A stretch of DNA of 50,495 nucleotides from a virus, in IMG/VR virus record IMGVR_UViG_3300045284_000404, positions 1 through 50,495 of that record; one strand, given 5' to 3'. The notes below the pieces were generated by a model. It was not told the origin of the DNA. It did not search any database and saw only the letters and a list, made by a program, of their open reading frames with translations. This document shows, one piece after another, positions 42,524 through 49,522 of the stretch. The translations under genes were made by a program, and so were the position numbers. Positions within the stretch are counted from its first letter, which is position 1; the number at the start of each line of letters is the position of its first letter.

Positions 42524-42555
42524 GTGGGCCGGATCACATCATGTTACCGTGGGAC
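42524..42555 (+). promoter_or_regulatory. Dispersed palindromic element, site 3
   Basis: GTGGGCCGGATCACATCATG then TTACCGTGGGACTTTA, the same core (TCACAT-N-ATGT) and flanking GTGGGA as sites 2 and 4. It lies upstream of the leftward promoter at 42487 and 7 bases beyond the stop of the Cro/CI-type gene. Given as rightward because its flank matches the others in that direction. Confidence 0.55.
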
Positions 42556-42561
42556 TTTATG

Positions 42562-42807
42562 CTAGGCTACATCCTCCAGTCTTATCCTAACCCGCAGAGC
42601 CTTCATCAGCGGGAACAGTGTTGTAGGTCGGGGCCACCGAGTCTTGCCAGAGGCAATATTTCCGATGGTGGCCTGAGCAACGCCCACGGCTAGCGCGATC
42701 TGCCCCTGGGTCCGCCCATCCATGTGTATCCGCTCTCGGATCTCCTCGAGGACTGCCTCGGCACTAGTAAAGGTCCGAGGCTTTCGCATCTTAATGACGT
42801 TGTTCAT
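42562..42807 (-). CDS. Cro/CI-type helix-turn-helix regulator
   Basis: The 81-aa protein contains RTQGQIALAVGVAQATIGNI, ASGKTRWPRPTTLFPLMKAL, the five-helix XRE pattern. It may bind the palindromic elements, one of which ends 7 bases from its own stop; this link is speculative. It is coupled to the gene upstream by an ATGA overlap. Confidence 0.75.
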   Translation of the reverse strand: MNNVIKMRKPRTFTSAEAVLEEIRERIHMDGRTQGQIALAVGVAQATIGNIASGKTRWPRPTTLFPLMKALRVRIRLEDVA

Positions 42808-43175
42808 GAGGCCTCCTTACGAGCCTGAGCCAGCCGATAGAGCCGGGTGTCCTCGTCCCAGGTAATCACTCCCTGATCCTTCATCTCCTTCAGGGCCTTC
42901 CAGACAGTAGAGTCACTTGTGACAAGCCCTCTGGTCCGGAGTTCCTTGATGATGTCTCGGCTCATGAGCGGGGGCCTCTCAGAGAGGATCGTCGGGATCA
43001 TGAGCTTTGCTTCGCGAAGCGTTGATCGAGACTGAGGCTTCCGGTTTCCCTTCCGCTTCACTACGGGCATCAGAGTAGGCTGCAGACTCAGGAAGACCCT
43101 TCGTGCAACCTGAAGATCCATCAGCTCTTTTCGAAGCTCCTCGAGCTTCCTGTCGATTTCTACTAGGTAATTCAT
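42804..43175 (-). CDS. Winged-helix-like protein, 123 aa
   Basis: The first 35 residues form a probable coiled coil (VEIDRKLEELRKELMDLQVA). A basic linker follows (KRKGNRKPQSRST), then PLMSRDIIKELRTRGLVTSD, STVWKALKEMKDQGVITWD, a winged-helix pattern. It is probably DNA-binding. Overlaps on both sides are ATGA type. Confidence 0.6.
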   Translation of the reverse strand: MNYLVEIDRKLEELRKELMDLQVARRVFLSLQPTLMPVVKRKGNRKPQSRSTLREAKLMIPTILSERPPLMSRDIIKELRTRGLVTSDSTVWKALKEMKDQGVITWDEDTRLYRLAQARKEAS

Positions 43176-43501
43176 TTCGGTAATGCTCCTATGATTGCGA
43201 GGATTTCGTCTACGGTCTTGTCAGTGTACCGAGGGACCGGATCAGAGTTCCGGGCGCGGGAGACGTTTCGAGCGGGACGATGAAGATAATCCCTGACGGA
43301 AATGTCTCTTTGTTGAAGCGCGTCCTCGATTGCAGCGGGAAGAGAGTCCCCGTGTCCGGTTGCATGAAGCCATCCAGAGAAATCGTCGGATGCACCTTGA
43401 GGACTTGGAATGATCCCAAGTCTCCATCGTCCGAGGCTAGAGACGGAGAGATTGCTAAAGCAAACGCCGTCAGGAAGGTTAATTTCGAATACATACTTCA
43501 T
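43172..43501 (-). CDS. Hypothetical protein, 109 aa
   Basis: The protein begins MKYVFEINLPDGVCFSNLSV and has a beta-rich first half (WRLGIIPSPQGASDDFSG) and an HGDSLPAAIEDALQQRDISV helix. The end is helical (DKTVDEILAIIGALPK). No family was recognised. It is coupled on both sides by ATGA overlaps. Confidence 0.6.
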   Translation of the reverse strand: MKYVFEINLPDGVCFSNLSVSSLGRWRLGIIPSPQGASDDFSGWLHATGHGDSLPAAIEDALQQRDISVRDYLHRPARNVSRARNSDPVPRYTDKTVDEILAIIGALPK

Positions 43502-43704
43502 TCCCTTCTTCTCTCAATGTCCGTCCGGCTCAATTGTGAAGCTCGACAGGTCCGGAACACGCCTGTCATGTACTCCACCACGTAGAGGGTCTTGCCTCGT
43601 CGGCTGGTGAAGATTGCTCGGACTTCCCCAGGGATATCATCACGGAGGACTTTGTCCCCAATAGTGAAGATTGGGTCAGTCTGATTCTGGAGTCTCTGCG
43701 CCAT
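43498..43704 (-). CDS. Hypothetical protein, 68 aa
   Basis: The protein has PIFTIGDKVLRDDIPGEVRA, then TSRRGKTLYVVEYMTGVFRT, a small beta-barrel-like pattern seen in SH3-type or DUF2158-like proteins. It begins inside the helicase 3' end. Function unknown. Confidence 0.55.
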   Translation of the reverse strand: MAQRLQNQTDPIFTIGDKVLRDDIPGEVRAIFTSRRGKTLYVVEYMTGVFRTCRASQLSRTDIERRRE

Positions 43705-45268
43705 CTATGTTTCCTTCCAAGGTTATCATGAAAAGGGAGTGCTTAGTTCGTGTTTCGATGACGTAGAGGAGATTTCGTTCCTGCAGCAATTGCCCAGGGT
43801 ATCCCGCTTGGGCTTGGGCCAGAGCATACTTCGAGGGCAGCCGGAAGGGATCGAGGTGGTATACAGTCTTCCACTCGAACCCCTTACTGCGGTGCCCGGA
43901 GGTCAGGACCAATCCCGGCTCAGTCGAGTCGAAGATGGTATCGCAAAGATCCATCGCCTCGCCGAGATTTTCCACCTCCTGCAGGATCATCCGAGCACAT
44001 TCCCGGCGGTCTTTCACTGAGGACAGGAGTTCTCCCTTGCCAGCAGTATTGAGCCGAGAGACCTCCCGTTCATACCACAGAGACAGCTGGGTCAGCAGCT
44101 GGTCCCGGGGGATTGCTTTGTCTGCTACTCGGAGATCCTTCCCGGTAAGGCCAGCGACTTTCTTTACGAGGCCCTTCAGGTTCTTGGCCATGTCTACACC
44201 GAAGTAGGTGAACCCGCGCTTGGAGCGCAAGAGGAGGAAGGCAAGGGACACGAGCGGAGCGTTGTTCCTGCAGATGATGGCAGAGTCGGGAACAATGTCT
44301 GAGACACTCCATGAAGGCAGGGTATCTACGATACCGTCGGGATTGCTCTCGAAGGCCGTAAATTCAGGGTAATGCCTGAGCTGACGCTCCACAACGAGCT
44401 TCGGACAGCGGAAGCTAGTAGCGAGGGGATAGGTATACATCGTAAGTCCGAGCTTGCGCTCGGCTAGCTCTTGCAGATTTCTCATGGAGTTCTGGTCTGC
44501 CCCTCTGAACCCGTAAATCGCCTGCTTTGGATCCCCCACGGCAATGAGCTGCTTAGGGTTACAAAGCATCAGCTGCATATGGTTGGCAGGACTGAGATCC
44601 TGTGCCTCATCCACCAAGACCGTCTCGAACTGATCGTATGGCGCGAAGAAGCTCGTGGTCATGTAGATCTGATCATCGAAGTCGATCAGCTTGTTGTATG
44701 CTTGAGCGATGCTCCAAAGGAGACACTGGTCAGCAAGGCCGAGCAGGCGATCCAGAGGCATCAGGCCTTGGTCCCAATCCTCGAGGATGGAGAACTCGTC
44801 GATGTATTCCTCAGGATTTGGCCCGACGAACCGGGGGCCACGAGAGAGGGCTGCCTTGGGTACCCAGTTATTTCGCCGAAGTAGCTGCACGAAGCGCTTC
44901 AATACCATGAAGCAGCTTCCGTCCTCGTCCCCGCGCTGGATCTCGGGAGCTTGCTCCGAGAGCACGCTCTTGAGAATGGGATTCAGCTTTCCGGGATCAA
45001 CCTCGAGTCGACCTCCTCGTTGCTTGGACCACGCGGCATGGCCGAGACCATTCAGGGTCTTCACGATGACGTGAGGTGGCACGGCTTCCTGAAGATCCTT
45101 GGTGATCCGCTTGTTAAAGGCGACAGCGAGAATTTTCGAGTGAGGCAGCAAAGGAGACAGGAGTTTCAAAGTGGTGGTCTTGGCACTGCCTGCACCCGCG
45201 TATATTGCTAGCGAGTCCCCGCTTGCTGCGGCGGCCTTGATTGCTTCTTGCTCAGGTGTTGGGGTCAT
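43676..45268 (-). CDS. UvrD/Rep-type SF1 DNA helicase
   Basis: The 530-aa protein has a strong GGAGG ribosome site. Walker A is IYAGAGSAKTTTLKLL, near residue 22; motif Ia AVAFNKR; motif II VLVDEAQDLSP, near 220; motif III VGDPKQAIYGFRGAD; motif IV region SFRCPKLV; motif V TSGHRSKGFEWKTVYHLD; motif VI ERNLLYVIETRTK. The length is shorter than UvrD. It probably supports replication or recombination by 3'-5' unwinding. Confidence 0.88.
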   Translation of the reverse strand: MTPTPEQEAIKAAAASGDSLAIYAGAGSAKTTTLKLLSPLLPHSKILAVAFNKRITKDLQEAVPPHVIVKTLNGLGHAAWSKQRGGRLEVDPGKLNPILKSVLSEQAPEIQRGDEDGSCFMVLKRFVQLLRRNNWVPKAALSRGPRFVGPNPEEYIDEFSILEDWDQGLMPLDRLLGLADQCLLWSIAQAYNKLIDFDDQIYMTTSFFAPYDQFETVLVDEAQDLSPANHMQLMLCNPKQLIAVGDPKQAIYGFRGADQNSMRNLQELAERKLGLTMYTYPLATSFRCPKLVVERQLRHYPEFTAFESNPDGIVDTLPSWSVSDIVPDSAIICRNNAPLVSLAFLLLRSKRGFTYFGVDMAKNLKGLVKKVAGLTGKDLRVADKAIPRDQLLTQLSLWYEREVSRLNTAGKGELLSSVKDRRECARMILQEVENLGEAMDLCDTIFDSTEPGLVLTSGHRSKGFEWKTVYHLDPFRLPSKYALAQAQAGYPGQLLQERNLLYVIETRTKHSLFMITLEGNIDGAETPESD

Positions 45269-45600
45269 GCGGATTCCTCCGGAATTGGTGTTTCACTGTC
45301 GATCGCCGGATCTTCCTTCTTCCTACGATCTCGCTTCAGGCCGAGGAAGATCCTCAGCTCCTCGATCATCTCCATGTCATTCAGGGCTCTATAGGAGGCA
45401 GTGACCCCACTCTGCGGGATGTCCATGTAGATCGCCTGGCAGTGAACTTCCAGCGCTCCAGCCACAAGGAGCCCTGTGGTGAACGCCCGTAGCAGGGCCG
45501 CAGCGTCGTCAATGTCCGTGCCCTGGACTCGAAGGCGAGTGGTCCAATAATGTGAGTCCTGCTTCCGGTAGATGCGAATATCGAGAAAGAACTGTCTCAT
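45265..45600 (-). CDS. Hypothetical protein, 111 aa
   Basis: The protein begins MRQFFLDIRIYRKQDSHYWT and continues TTRLRVQGTDIDDAAALLRA. The end is charged and disordered (RDRRKKEDPAIDSETPIPEE). It is coupled to a small membrane ORF upstream and to the helicase downstream (ATGA). Function unknown. Confidence 0.6.
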   Translation of the reverse strand: MRQFFLDIRIYRKQDSHYWTTRLRVQGTDIDDAAALLRAFTTGLLVAGALEVHCQAIYMDIPQSGVTASYRALNDMEMIEELRIFLGLKRDRRKKEDPAIDSETPIPEESA

Positions 45601-45683
45601 GAGTGTCTCCTTATATGTAAGTAGAGGACAATGGCAAGGACAAGCAGAGCAAGCGATTGAATGAAATCCACTGTCTCGCTCAT
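45597..45683 (-). CDS. Small membrane ORF, 28 aa
   Basis: The ORF encodes MSETVDFIQSLALLVLAIVL followed by YLHIRRHS, one hydrophobic helix with a basic tail. Its start overlaps the previous stop and its stop overlaps the next ATG (TCATGAG). It is comparable with the 33-aa membrane ORF at 40645. Confidence 0.45.
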   Translation of the reverse strand: MSETVDFIQSLALLVLAIVLYLHIRRHS

Positions 45684-45868
45684 CCGACGACTCCCTTCAG
45701 GGCATTCCAGATTGCATCTGTGGAAGCCCGCGCCTTCGGCGCCACTCTGAGGTCCTTGATCTTCTGCGCGAGTGCTACGAAGTCCTCTTGCGCGTAGGGC
45801 TCTCTAGAGTCGATGAAGAGAGCAATGAGAGCAGAGAACTCCCCATCTGTGAGCTTAAGCGTTGGCAT
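45680..45868 (-). CDS. Hypothetical protein, 62 aa
   Basis: ATG 45868 (MPTLKLTDGEFSALIALFID) sits inside the end of the upstream gene. The protein is helical, ending DAIWNALKGVVG. An earlier in-frame start (45886) is possible. Function unknown. Confidence 0.55.
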   Translation of the reverse strand: MPTLKLTDGEFSALIALFIDSREPYAQEDFVALAQKIKDLRVAPKARASTDAIWNALKGVVG

Positions 45869-46283
45869 CTGGAAGCTCCCCTTCAAGCTTTGCGAGGAAG
45901 TTGTTGTACATATTGTTGTACTTGGTCCACTGGGTATCCGCCCAGGGCTTCAGCAAGAGGGCAGCTACTCCCCAGTGCATAGAGGATTCTCGCTCTAGAA
46001 GAACAGCCGCCGGGAACTCCTCGTCCACCGGGAATTGCTTATAATAGTGTTTGACTCGGATTTCTTTCTCGTCCTCAGTGATGCTCTTTGCTCCGAGATA
46101 GATCGTGGGGATGGGGCCAGAGAAATGGATCTGGATCACTGTTGAATAGGGGTCCACGAGGAGAGCGACCCGAAGCTCAATGTCCTCGCATGTTTCATCT
46201 GCCCGGGTGAGGCGGATAGTTCGAGAGGACTTTCCTGTCCAAATGACCAAGCGCCAAGGGTCAAGTTCGCCTAGAGTGTTCAT
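45855..46283 (-). CDS. Hypothetical protein, 142 aa
   Basis: ATG 46283 has GAGGAAC upstream; an earlier frame start is a shadow of the membrane ORF. It reads MNTLGELDPWRLVIWTGKSS, later IQIHFSGPIPTIYLGAKSI and an aromatic end (WTKYNNMYNNFLAKLEGEL). No family was recognised. Confidence 0.6.
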   Translation of the reverse strand: MNTLGELDPWRLVIWTGKSSRTIRLTRADETCEDIELRVALLVDPYSTVIQIHFSGPIPTIYLGAKSITEDEKEIRVKHYYKQFPVDEEFPAAVLLERESSMHWGVAALLLKPWADTQWTKYNNMYNNFLAKLEGELPDANA

Positions 46284-46417
46284 CGTCCGTTCCTCATCTC
46301 TGCCCACTCGAGGGCATCTTGAGCCACGGAGACATGTTTGAAGGCATTGCCACTGCCAATGGCAAATGCTGTCAGCCATATGGCAAAGGCGATGAATACA
46401 ACGTTTTCAGGTTTCAT
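46280..46417 (-). CDS. Small membrane/exported protein, 45 aa
   Basis: The protein begins MKPENVVFIAFAIWLTAFAI, a hydrophobic N-terminal segment that could be a TM anchor or signal, followed by a charged end (AQDALEWAEMRNGR). The stop overlaps the next ATG (ATGA). Function unknown. Confidence 0.55.
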   Translation of the reverse strand: MKPENVVFIAFAIWLTAFAIGSGNAFKHVSVAQDALEWAEMRNGR

Positions 46418-46439
46418 TGGGTTTTCCTTTCTTGATTGG

Positions 46440-46477
46440 AGGGAGGGGAGAGGGATTGCTCCCTTGCTCCCCTCCCT
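46440..46477 (-). terminator. Long GC-rich hairpin between early genes
   Basis: AGGGAGGGGAG (46440-46450) pairs with CTCCCCTCCCT (46467-46477), and an inner AGGGA/TCCCT stem extends it to about 16 bp with a small bulge. No U-tract follows leftward. It sits between the acidic 75-aa gene and the 45-aa gene, and may act as an mRNA processing or stability signal. Confidence 0.55.
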
Positions 46478-46486
46478 GATGTTAGG

Positions 46487-46714
46487 TTAGTCTGTGGCGT
46501 CCTCTTCGTCTTCCTCGTCTTCCTCGAGGTCGTCTTTGCTAATGACGGCGAGGACTGGGACGATCATAGCCCATTCGTAGCTGTCCTCTGTAATGATTTC
46601 GTTTGCACGTTCCCTCATTTCCTCTTCGGTCCCCGGCCCTCCAATATATTGCGTGGTCGGATCGTTTGTAGACTCGGCCGCGAGGAGTATGTACTTCTGG
46701 CCTTCGATCGGCAT
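46487..46714 (-). CDS. Acidic protein, 75 aa
   Basis: The ribosome site is GGAGAGG. The protein begins MPIEGQKYILLAAESTNDPT and ends in an Asp/Glu run (KDDLEEDEEDEEDATD). Strongly acidic small phage proteins can mimic DNA, but nothing further supports that here. Confidence 0.6.
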   Translation of the reverse strand: MPIEGQKYILLAAESTNDPTTQYIGGPGTEEEMRERANEIITEDSYEWAMIVPVLAVISKDDLEEDEEDEEDATD

Positions 46715-46747
46715 TGATGCCTCTCCGTTGTTTGGCAGACTCTTCAG

Positions 46748-46792
46748 TAGGGGAATGCCAATCCCCTAGAGGGAGGGGCTAACGCCCCTCCC
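46748..46792 (-). terminator. Tandem GC-rich hairpins at a stop codon
   Basis: Two hairpins are adjacent: TAGGGGA/TCCCCTA (46748-46768) and GGGAGGGGC/GCCCCTCCC (46771-46792). The second carries the TAG stop of the 91-aa gene in its loop. There is no U-tract. They may block the ribosome or exonucleases. Confidence 0.5.
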
Positions 46793-47054
46793 TTTCGTCG
46801 GTCTCGGTGTTCTTGATCTCGGCCCAGGCTTTGTCCCAAGATCCCTGGCCTTGGTACAACTCGTACCACGCTTTAACCGGGAATCCTTTGACGCCGCCGA
46901 ACTCCGCGTAGAAGCAGAATTGCTGCACATCCTTCACCACAGCCATTACAGGAGAGATGGTCTCCCAACGCTCCGGTCCGAACCAGTTCTTGACGTCTTC
47001 TACTGCATCGAAGGCAGGAGTGAGTCGGTTCTTGTAGCTGACATCCGTGTGCAT
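46779..47054 (-). CDS. Hypothetical protein, 91 aa
   Basis: The protein begins MHTDVSYKNRLTPAFDAVED, then WFGPERWETISPVMAVVKDV and WYELYQGQGSWDKAWAEI. It is aromatic-rich and soluble. The stop codon lies in a hairpin loop. No family was recognised. Confidence 0.55.
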   Translation of the reverse strand: MHTDVSYKNRLTPAFDAVEDVKNWFGPERWETISPVMAVVKDVQQFCFYAEFGGVKGFPVKAWYELYQGQGSWDKAWAEIKNTETDEREGR

Positions 47055-47314
47055 TAGGAATTCCTTTCCTCGTCTTTGTCATAGTCTGCGATTGCCTCTT
47101 GCAAGTCTTTGGTACTCTCGTTGAACTCGGCGATGATTTCGGCTAGCTCTGCTAGGGCTGCCTCCTTGGTTGGTCCCCAACCGTAGAGATTGGCACTCTC
47201 TACATCGTTGTCGTAGTAGGCGCACCAATCATTGCTGCGGTCTGGGATCGGAGGATACACGTGGGTCACTATGAGCTTCCCGAGGCCTGCTTTCCATTGA
47301 ATCCTGGCGATCAT
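47054..47314 (-). CDS. Hypothetical protein, 86 aa
   Basis: The protein begins MIARIQWKAGLGKLIVTHVY, with YDNDVESANLYGWGPTKEAA and LAELAEIIAEFN. The second part (YGWGPTKEAALAEL) resembles small HicB-like or DUF1902-type folds, but this is weak. It meets its neighbours with one-to-four-base overlaps. Confidence 0.55.
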   Translation of the reverse strand: MIARIQWKAGLGKLIVTHVYPPIPDRSNDWCAYYDNDVESANLYGWGPTKEAALAELAEIIAEFNESTKDLQEAIADYDKDEERNS

Positions 47315-47493
47315 TGGGATTTCTCCTCATCTTGAGCGATACTGTAGAGAGTGTTCATGTATTTTAGCACGTAGGCCTCTCGACTCCCTCTGTAGAAGCG
47401 ATGTAGAATGAGAGAGTCTGCTATACTATCCCATCCTGGTTTCTTTTCATTAAGAAGCTGATGTAGCCGCTTGGCTACCTCGAGATTGGTCAT
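47311..47493 (-). CDS. Hypothetical protein, 60 aa
   Basis: The protein reads MTNLEVAKRLHQLLNEKKPG, helical with an aromatic middle (LHRFYRGSREAYVLKYM). It is coupled to neighbours by ATGA overlaps. Function unknown. Confidence 0.55.
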   Translation of the reverse strand: MTNLEVAKRLHQLLNEKKPGWDSIADSLILHRFYRGSREAYVLKYMNTLYSIAQDEEKSQ

Positions 47494-47729
47494 TTGACTA
47501 TCCTCAATTTGGGCACGGAGTAGAAGATCCGCGCGTTGATTACTGCGAACGGGGAGAACTCGTCCTCCCGTTCATGAATGTCCACTGTATCGATCTCGAA
47601 GAGATCATCGACTCCGGGGCCATTCGGGTCGAAGTGGCATGTGGATGGATCTGCTGGCCAACAGTTCAAGACCACCTGGGCGTCGCCCGGTAGAGACTTA
47701 AGCATTGCTAATAGCTGGAACTTGGTCAT
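47490..47729 (-). CDS. Hypothetical protein, 79 aa
   Basis: ATG 47729 overlaps the previous stop. The protein begins MTKFQLLAMLKSLPGDAQVV and continues LNCWPADPSTCHFDPNGPGV, then DDLFEIDTVDIHERE. The opening (LL..LK.lP.da.Vvln) is common in small phage proteins. A longer upstream frame is a shadow. Confidence 0.6.
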   Translation of the reverse strand: MTKFQLLAMLKSLPGDAQVVLNCWPADPSTCHFDPNGPGVDDLFEIDTVDIHEREDEFSPFAVINARIFYSVPKLRIVK

Positions 47730-47866
47730 CGGAGTGAGACCCTCTTGAGGAATAGTGGCACGCACTGTGGGTGGAGGTAGTAGAGGTTGAATTTGTACAC
47801 GCCGATCTTGCGGTTGCAGTACTCGCATGGGCGTTTGTTGTAGGCAGGGATTACTGGTTGCTTCAT
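47726..47866 (-). CDS. Small zinc-finger-like protein, 46 aa
   Basis: The protein begins MKQPVIPAYNKRPCEYCNRK and ends YLHPQCVPLFLKR. Its CEYC and HPQC pairs fit a small zinc-binding fold. ATGA overlaps occur on both sides. Function unknown. Confidence 0.55.
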   Translation of the reverse strand: MKQPVIPAYNKRPCEYCNRKIGVYKFNLYYLHPQCVPLFLKRVSLR

Positions 47867-48033
47867 TGAGTCCATCCATAGTAGTTCGGGCTGAGGTCTT
47901 TCTTTTCGATCTGGAGCACGATTGGCACTTGCCCGTGGATGCAGACGATTGCCCACATCTTCTCATCGTGCCAGAAGACTGCAATCGGCACGGACTCCCG
48001 TTCCTCTCCCTCGTGTATCCATGAGACGGTCAT
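47863..48033 (-). CDS. Hypothetical protein, 56 aa
   Basis: The protein begins MTVSWIHEGEERESVPIAVF and has WHDEKMWAIVCIHGQVPIVL, a strand-rich pattern. Starts and stops overlap neighbours by 4 bases. Function unknown. Confidence 0.55.
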   Translation of the reverse strand: MTVSWIHEGEERESVPIAVFWHDEKMWAIVCIHGQVPIVLQIEKKDLSPNYYGWTQ

Positions 48034-48263
48034 AGGTGAGTCCTTTCCTCGAGCACTGGCATCCGGGTAACTGTGCCAGTCTGGACTAAGGTGTCGTCGA
48101 GGCGAAGTTCACAGATCCGAGCAAAGCGATCAGTGTCCCATTCAATGATTGGCTTTACCGATGTGTTGGAGTAGGTGAGCTTCAGAGAAGCCTCAACTAG
48201 CTCCCAATCCTCGAAGAGGTAGTTTTCGTCTGCAATGTGGACTAGATAGAATGCCCTGGTCAT
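48030..48263 (-). CDS. Hypothetical protein, 77 aa
   Basis: The protein begins MTRAFYLVHIADENYLFEDW, followed by SVKPIIEWDTDRFARICELR. Mixed alpha/beta, soluble. Overlaps upstream and downstream genes by 4 bases. Confidence 0.55.
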   Translation of the reverse strand: MTRAFYLVHIADENYLFEDWELVEASLKLTYSNTSVKPIIEWDTDRFARICELRLDDTLVQTGTVTRMPVLEERTHL

Positions 48264-48661
48264 GCCCTTTTTCCTTTCTTGTCCAGCTCCGCGAGGATTT
48301 CTGCCATGTTTGGCTTGACGTTTAGGCCAAGCCTCGCGTACATTTTATCCACAGGAAGGAATTGCAATTCCTGCACTTCCTTCTTCCGTTTAGCTGCAAG
48401 TAATTCAGGTGATGTTGGGGGAATCCGAGTCACCGCGAATGCGCCACTGGCGAGTAGGGCCTTGACATCGATGCTGCTGGCGTAGAAGTTGGCTGCCTCG
48501 CCCTTGCCCTCGGCGATCCGCTTATGGTACTCTGCTCGGCCGATGCTGGCCATTTCCTCGTGGTCCATTGGCCTGGACCACCGGTCTGGTTTGCCCTCTG
48601 TCTTAATGAGGAATTGCCATTTGTTCGATGCTGGATCGAACCTGCTAGTGAAGTAGATCAT
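48260..48661 (-). CDS. Hypothetical protein, 133 aa; first gene of a promoter unit
   Basis: The protein begins MIYFTSRFDPASNKWQFLIK and ends in a Lys-rich helix (AEILAELDKKGKRA). AAGGAG precedes the ATG by 6 bases. It is the first gene behind the promoter at 48735 and its structured leader, so it heads a long early transcript. Function unknown. Confidence 0.6.
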   Translation of the reverse strand: MIYFTSRFDPASNKWQFLIKTEGKPDRWSRPMDHEEMASIGRAEYHKRIAEGKGEAANFYASSIDVKALLASGAFAVTRIPPTSPELLAAKRKKEVQELQFLPVDKMYARLGLNVKPNMAEILAELDKKGKRA

Positions 48662-48684
48662 GATGCACTCCTTGTTGTTCCGCT

Positions 48685-48724
48685 ATTCGGGTAGATGTGC
48701 TGGCCCCTTCGGCCCAGTCCGAAT
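48685..48724 (-). promoter_or_regulatory. Structured 5' leader of the early transcript
   Basis: Downstream of the 48735 promoter, ATTCGG (48724-48719 read leftward) pairs with CCGAAT (48690-48685), enclosing a CTGG/CCAG hairpin with CC/GG pairs. It lies entirely in the mRNA leader. It may protect the 5' end of the transcript. Confidence 0.5.
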
Positions 48725-48734
48725 AACTAACGTT

Positions 48735-48763
48735 ATCGTAACATATTTTCGATGAAATGTCAA
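48735..48763 (-). promoter_or_regulatory. Sigma70-like early promoter
   Basis: Read leftward, TTGACA (48763-48758), 17 bases, then TACGAT (48740-48735; 4 of 6 consensus). It drives the early operon beginning with the 133-aa gene. Confidence 0.7.
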
Positions 48764-48788
48764 TCCCCCACAGCCGAGTGTTTTGGGA

Positions 48789-49211
48789 TTATTTTTGTTC
48801 ACTGGTCCATTGTTTGATCATCTCTGCTAGTGCTGGGTCACTCTCTATTTCCGCATCCAAGGCTGTTGTATCTGCCTTTTGTTTCAGGCTTGGATCTTTG
48901 ACCTCGGCAAGGAATGCTTCAAGCTCTGGGTGGACTATGTAGTCCTGTGTCTTTGTGTATGTCCTCGCTTGGCCACCGCTCAGTGCTTGTCTGTGCGCGA
49001 CGATTGCATCTTGAGCACGCTTAAGTTTCTCGTAGAGTAGGATGATGACGTGCCTGGGCTGTGATCGTGCGCGTGCGTGTTCGATAGCTGCCTCGAGTTC
49101 CATTTCCTCCTTTGTGGCAAGGGTGAGACGACGCATGTGGTAATGGAGGAATTGACTCTTTCGAGCGTATTCTCTTCGGCGCGCCTTGGCTTCGGGGGAT
49201 ACTGCAGACAT
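48789..49211 (-). CDS. Basic helical protein, 140 aa
   Basis: ATG 49211 has GGAG seven bases upstream. The protein begins MSAVSPEAKARRREYARKSQ and is highly helical (TLATKEEMELEAAIEHARAR). The C-terminal part is acidic (LDAEIESDPALAEMIKQW). It is the first leftward gene from the mirrored promoter region. It could be an early regulator or nucleic-acid-binding protein; unknown. Confidence 0.55.
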   Translation of the reverse strand: MSAVSPEAKARRREYARKSQFLHYHMRRLTLATKEEMELEAAIEHARARSQPRHVIILLYEKLKRAQDAIVAHRQALSGGQARTYTKTQDYIVHPELEAFLAEVKDPSLKQKADTTALDAEIESDPALAEMIKQWTSEQK

Positions 49212-49247
49212 GGTGAGTCTCCTTGGTGCTTGTGTGGTGATCATCTT

Positions 49248-49276
49248 ATAATAATCCTAATTCATGTACACCTCAA
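49248..49276 (-). promoter_or_regulatory. Leftward promoter with mirrored operator
   Basis: Read leftward, TTGAGG (49276-49271), a 17-base spacer and TATTAT (49253-49248; 5 of 6). The spacer contains the GTGTACATGAAT arm that is repeated in inverted orientation at 49419-49432. Confidence 0.6.
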
Positions 49277-49432
49277 GTGCAGCTGGGTAGGGCTGACCGG
49301 GAAGTGGGCTCTAAGGCTGTGCCCGCCATAGTAGTAGAAAAAAAAAAAAAAAAAATAAACTCTCACTGATCGCCGCTAACACTCGTCGCCGCACGCCAGA
49401 GTCCGTGGGACTGTCTTTAGGTGTACATGAAT
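49260..49432. repeat. Inverted repeat linking divergent promoters
   Basis: ATTCATGTACACCT (49260-49273) and AGGTGTACATGAAT (49419-49432) are perfect 14-bp inverted copies 145 bases apart. Outside them ATCCTAA (49254-49260) and TTAGGAT (49438-49444) also match, spaced differently. Each arm falls in the spacer of an outward-facing promoter-like sequence. The interval has no gene; it carries the 18-base A tract and a GC-rich part. It is a likely operator pair or origin-type region. Confidence 0.6.
49338..49355 (+). other. 18-base A tract
   Basis: A single uninterrupted run of 18 A lies in the gene-free region 49212-49639, between the two inverted arms. Such tracts bend or open DNA and also cause length errors in sequencing. 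It could be part of an origin or promoter-enhancing element. Confidence 0.6.
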
Positions 49433-49444
49433 AAGCTTTAGGAT
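49416..49444 (+). promoter_or_regulatory. Possible rightward promoter with mirrored operator
   Basis: TTTAGG (49416-49421), 17 bases, TAGGAT (49439-49444). Both hexamers are imperfect (4 of 6 for the -10), but the spacer carries the same GTGTACATGAAT sequence as the leftward promoter. It faces the RNA-containing cassette copy 2. Confidence 0.4.
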
Positions 49445-49477
49445 GATAGAAGCACCCTGTGCGCACCTGCAGGCTAA

Positions 49478-49510
49478 GTGGGACCATTCACATTATGTTA
49501 CCGTGGGACA
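49478..49510 (+). promoter_or_regulatory. Dispersed palindromic element, site 4
   Basis: GTGGGACCATTCACATTATG then TTACCGTGGGACA. It lies immediately upstream of cassette copy 2 and is absent before copy 1. Beyond the palindrome TTCACA at a 17-19 base distance from TAGACT-like sequences gives a weak promoter reading, so it may be an operator or promoter. Confidence 0.55.
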
Positions 49511-49522
49511 TTAGACTATCGT

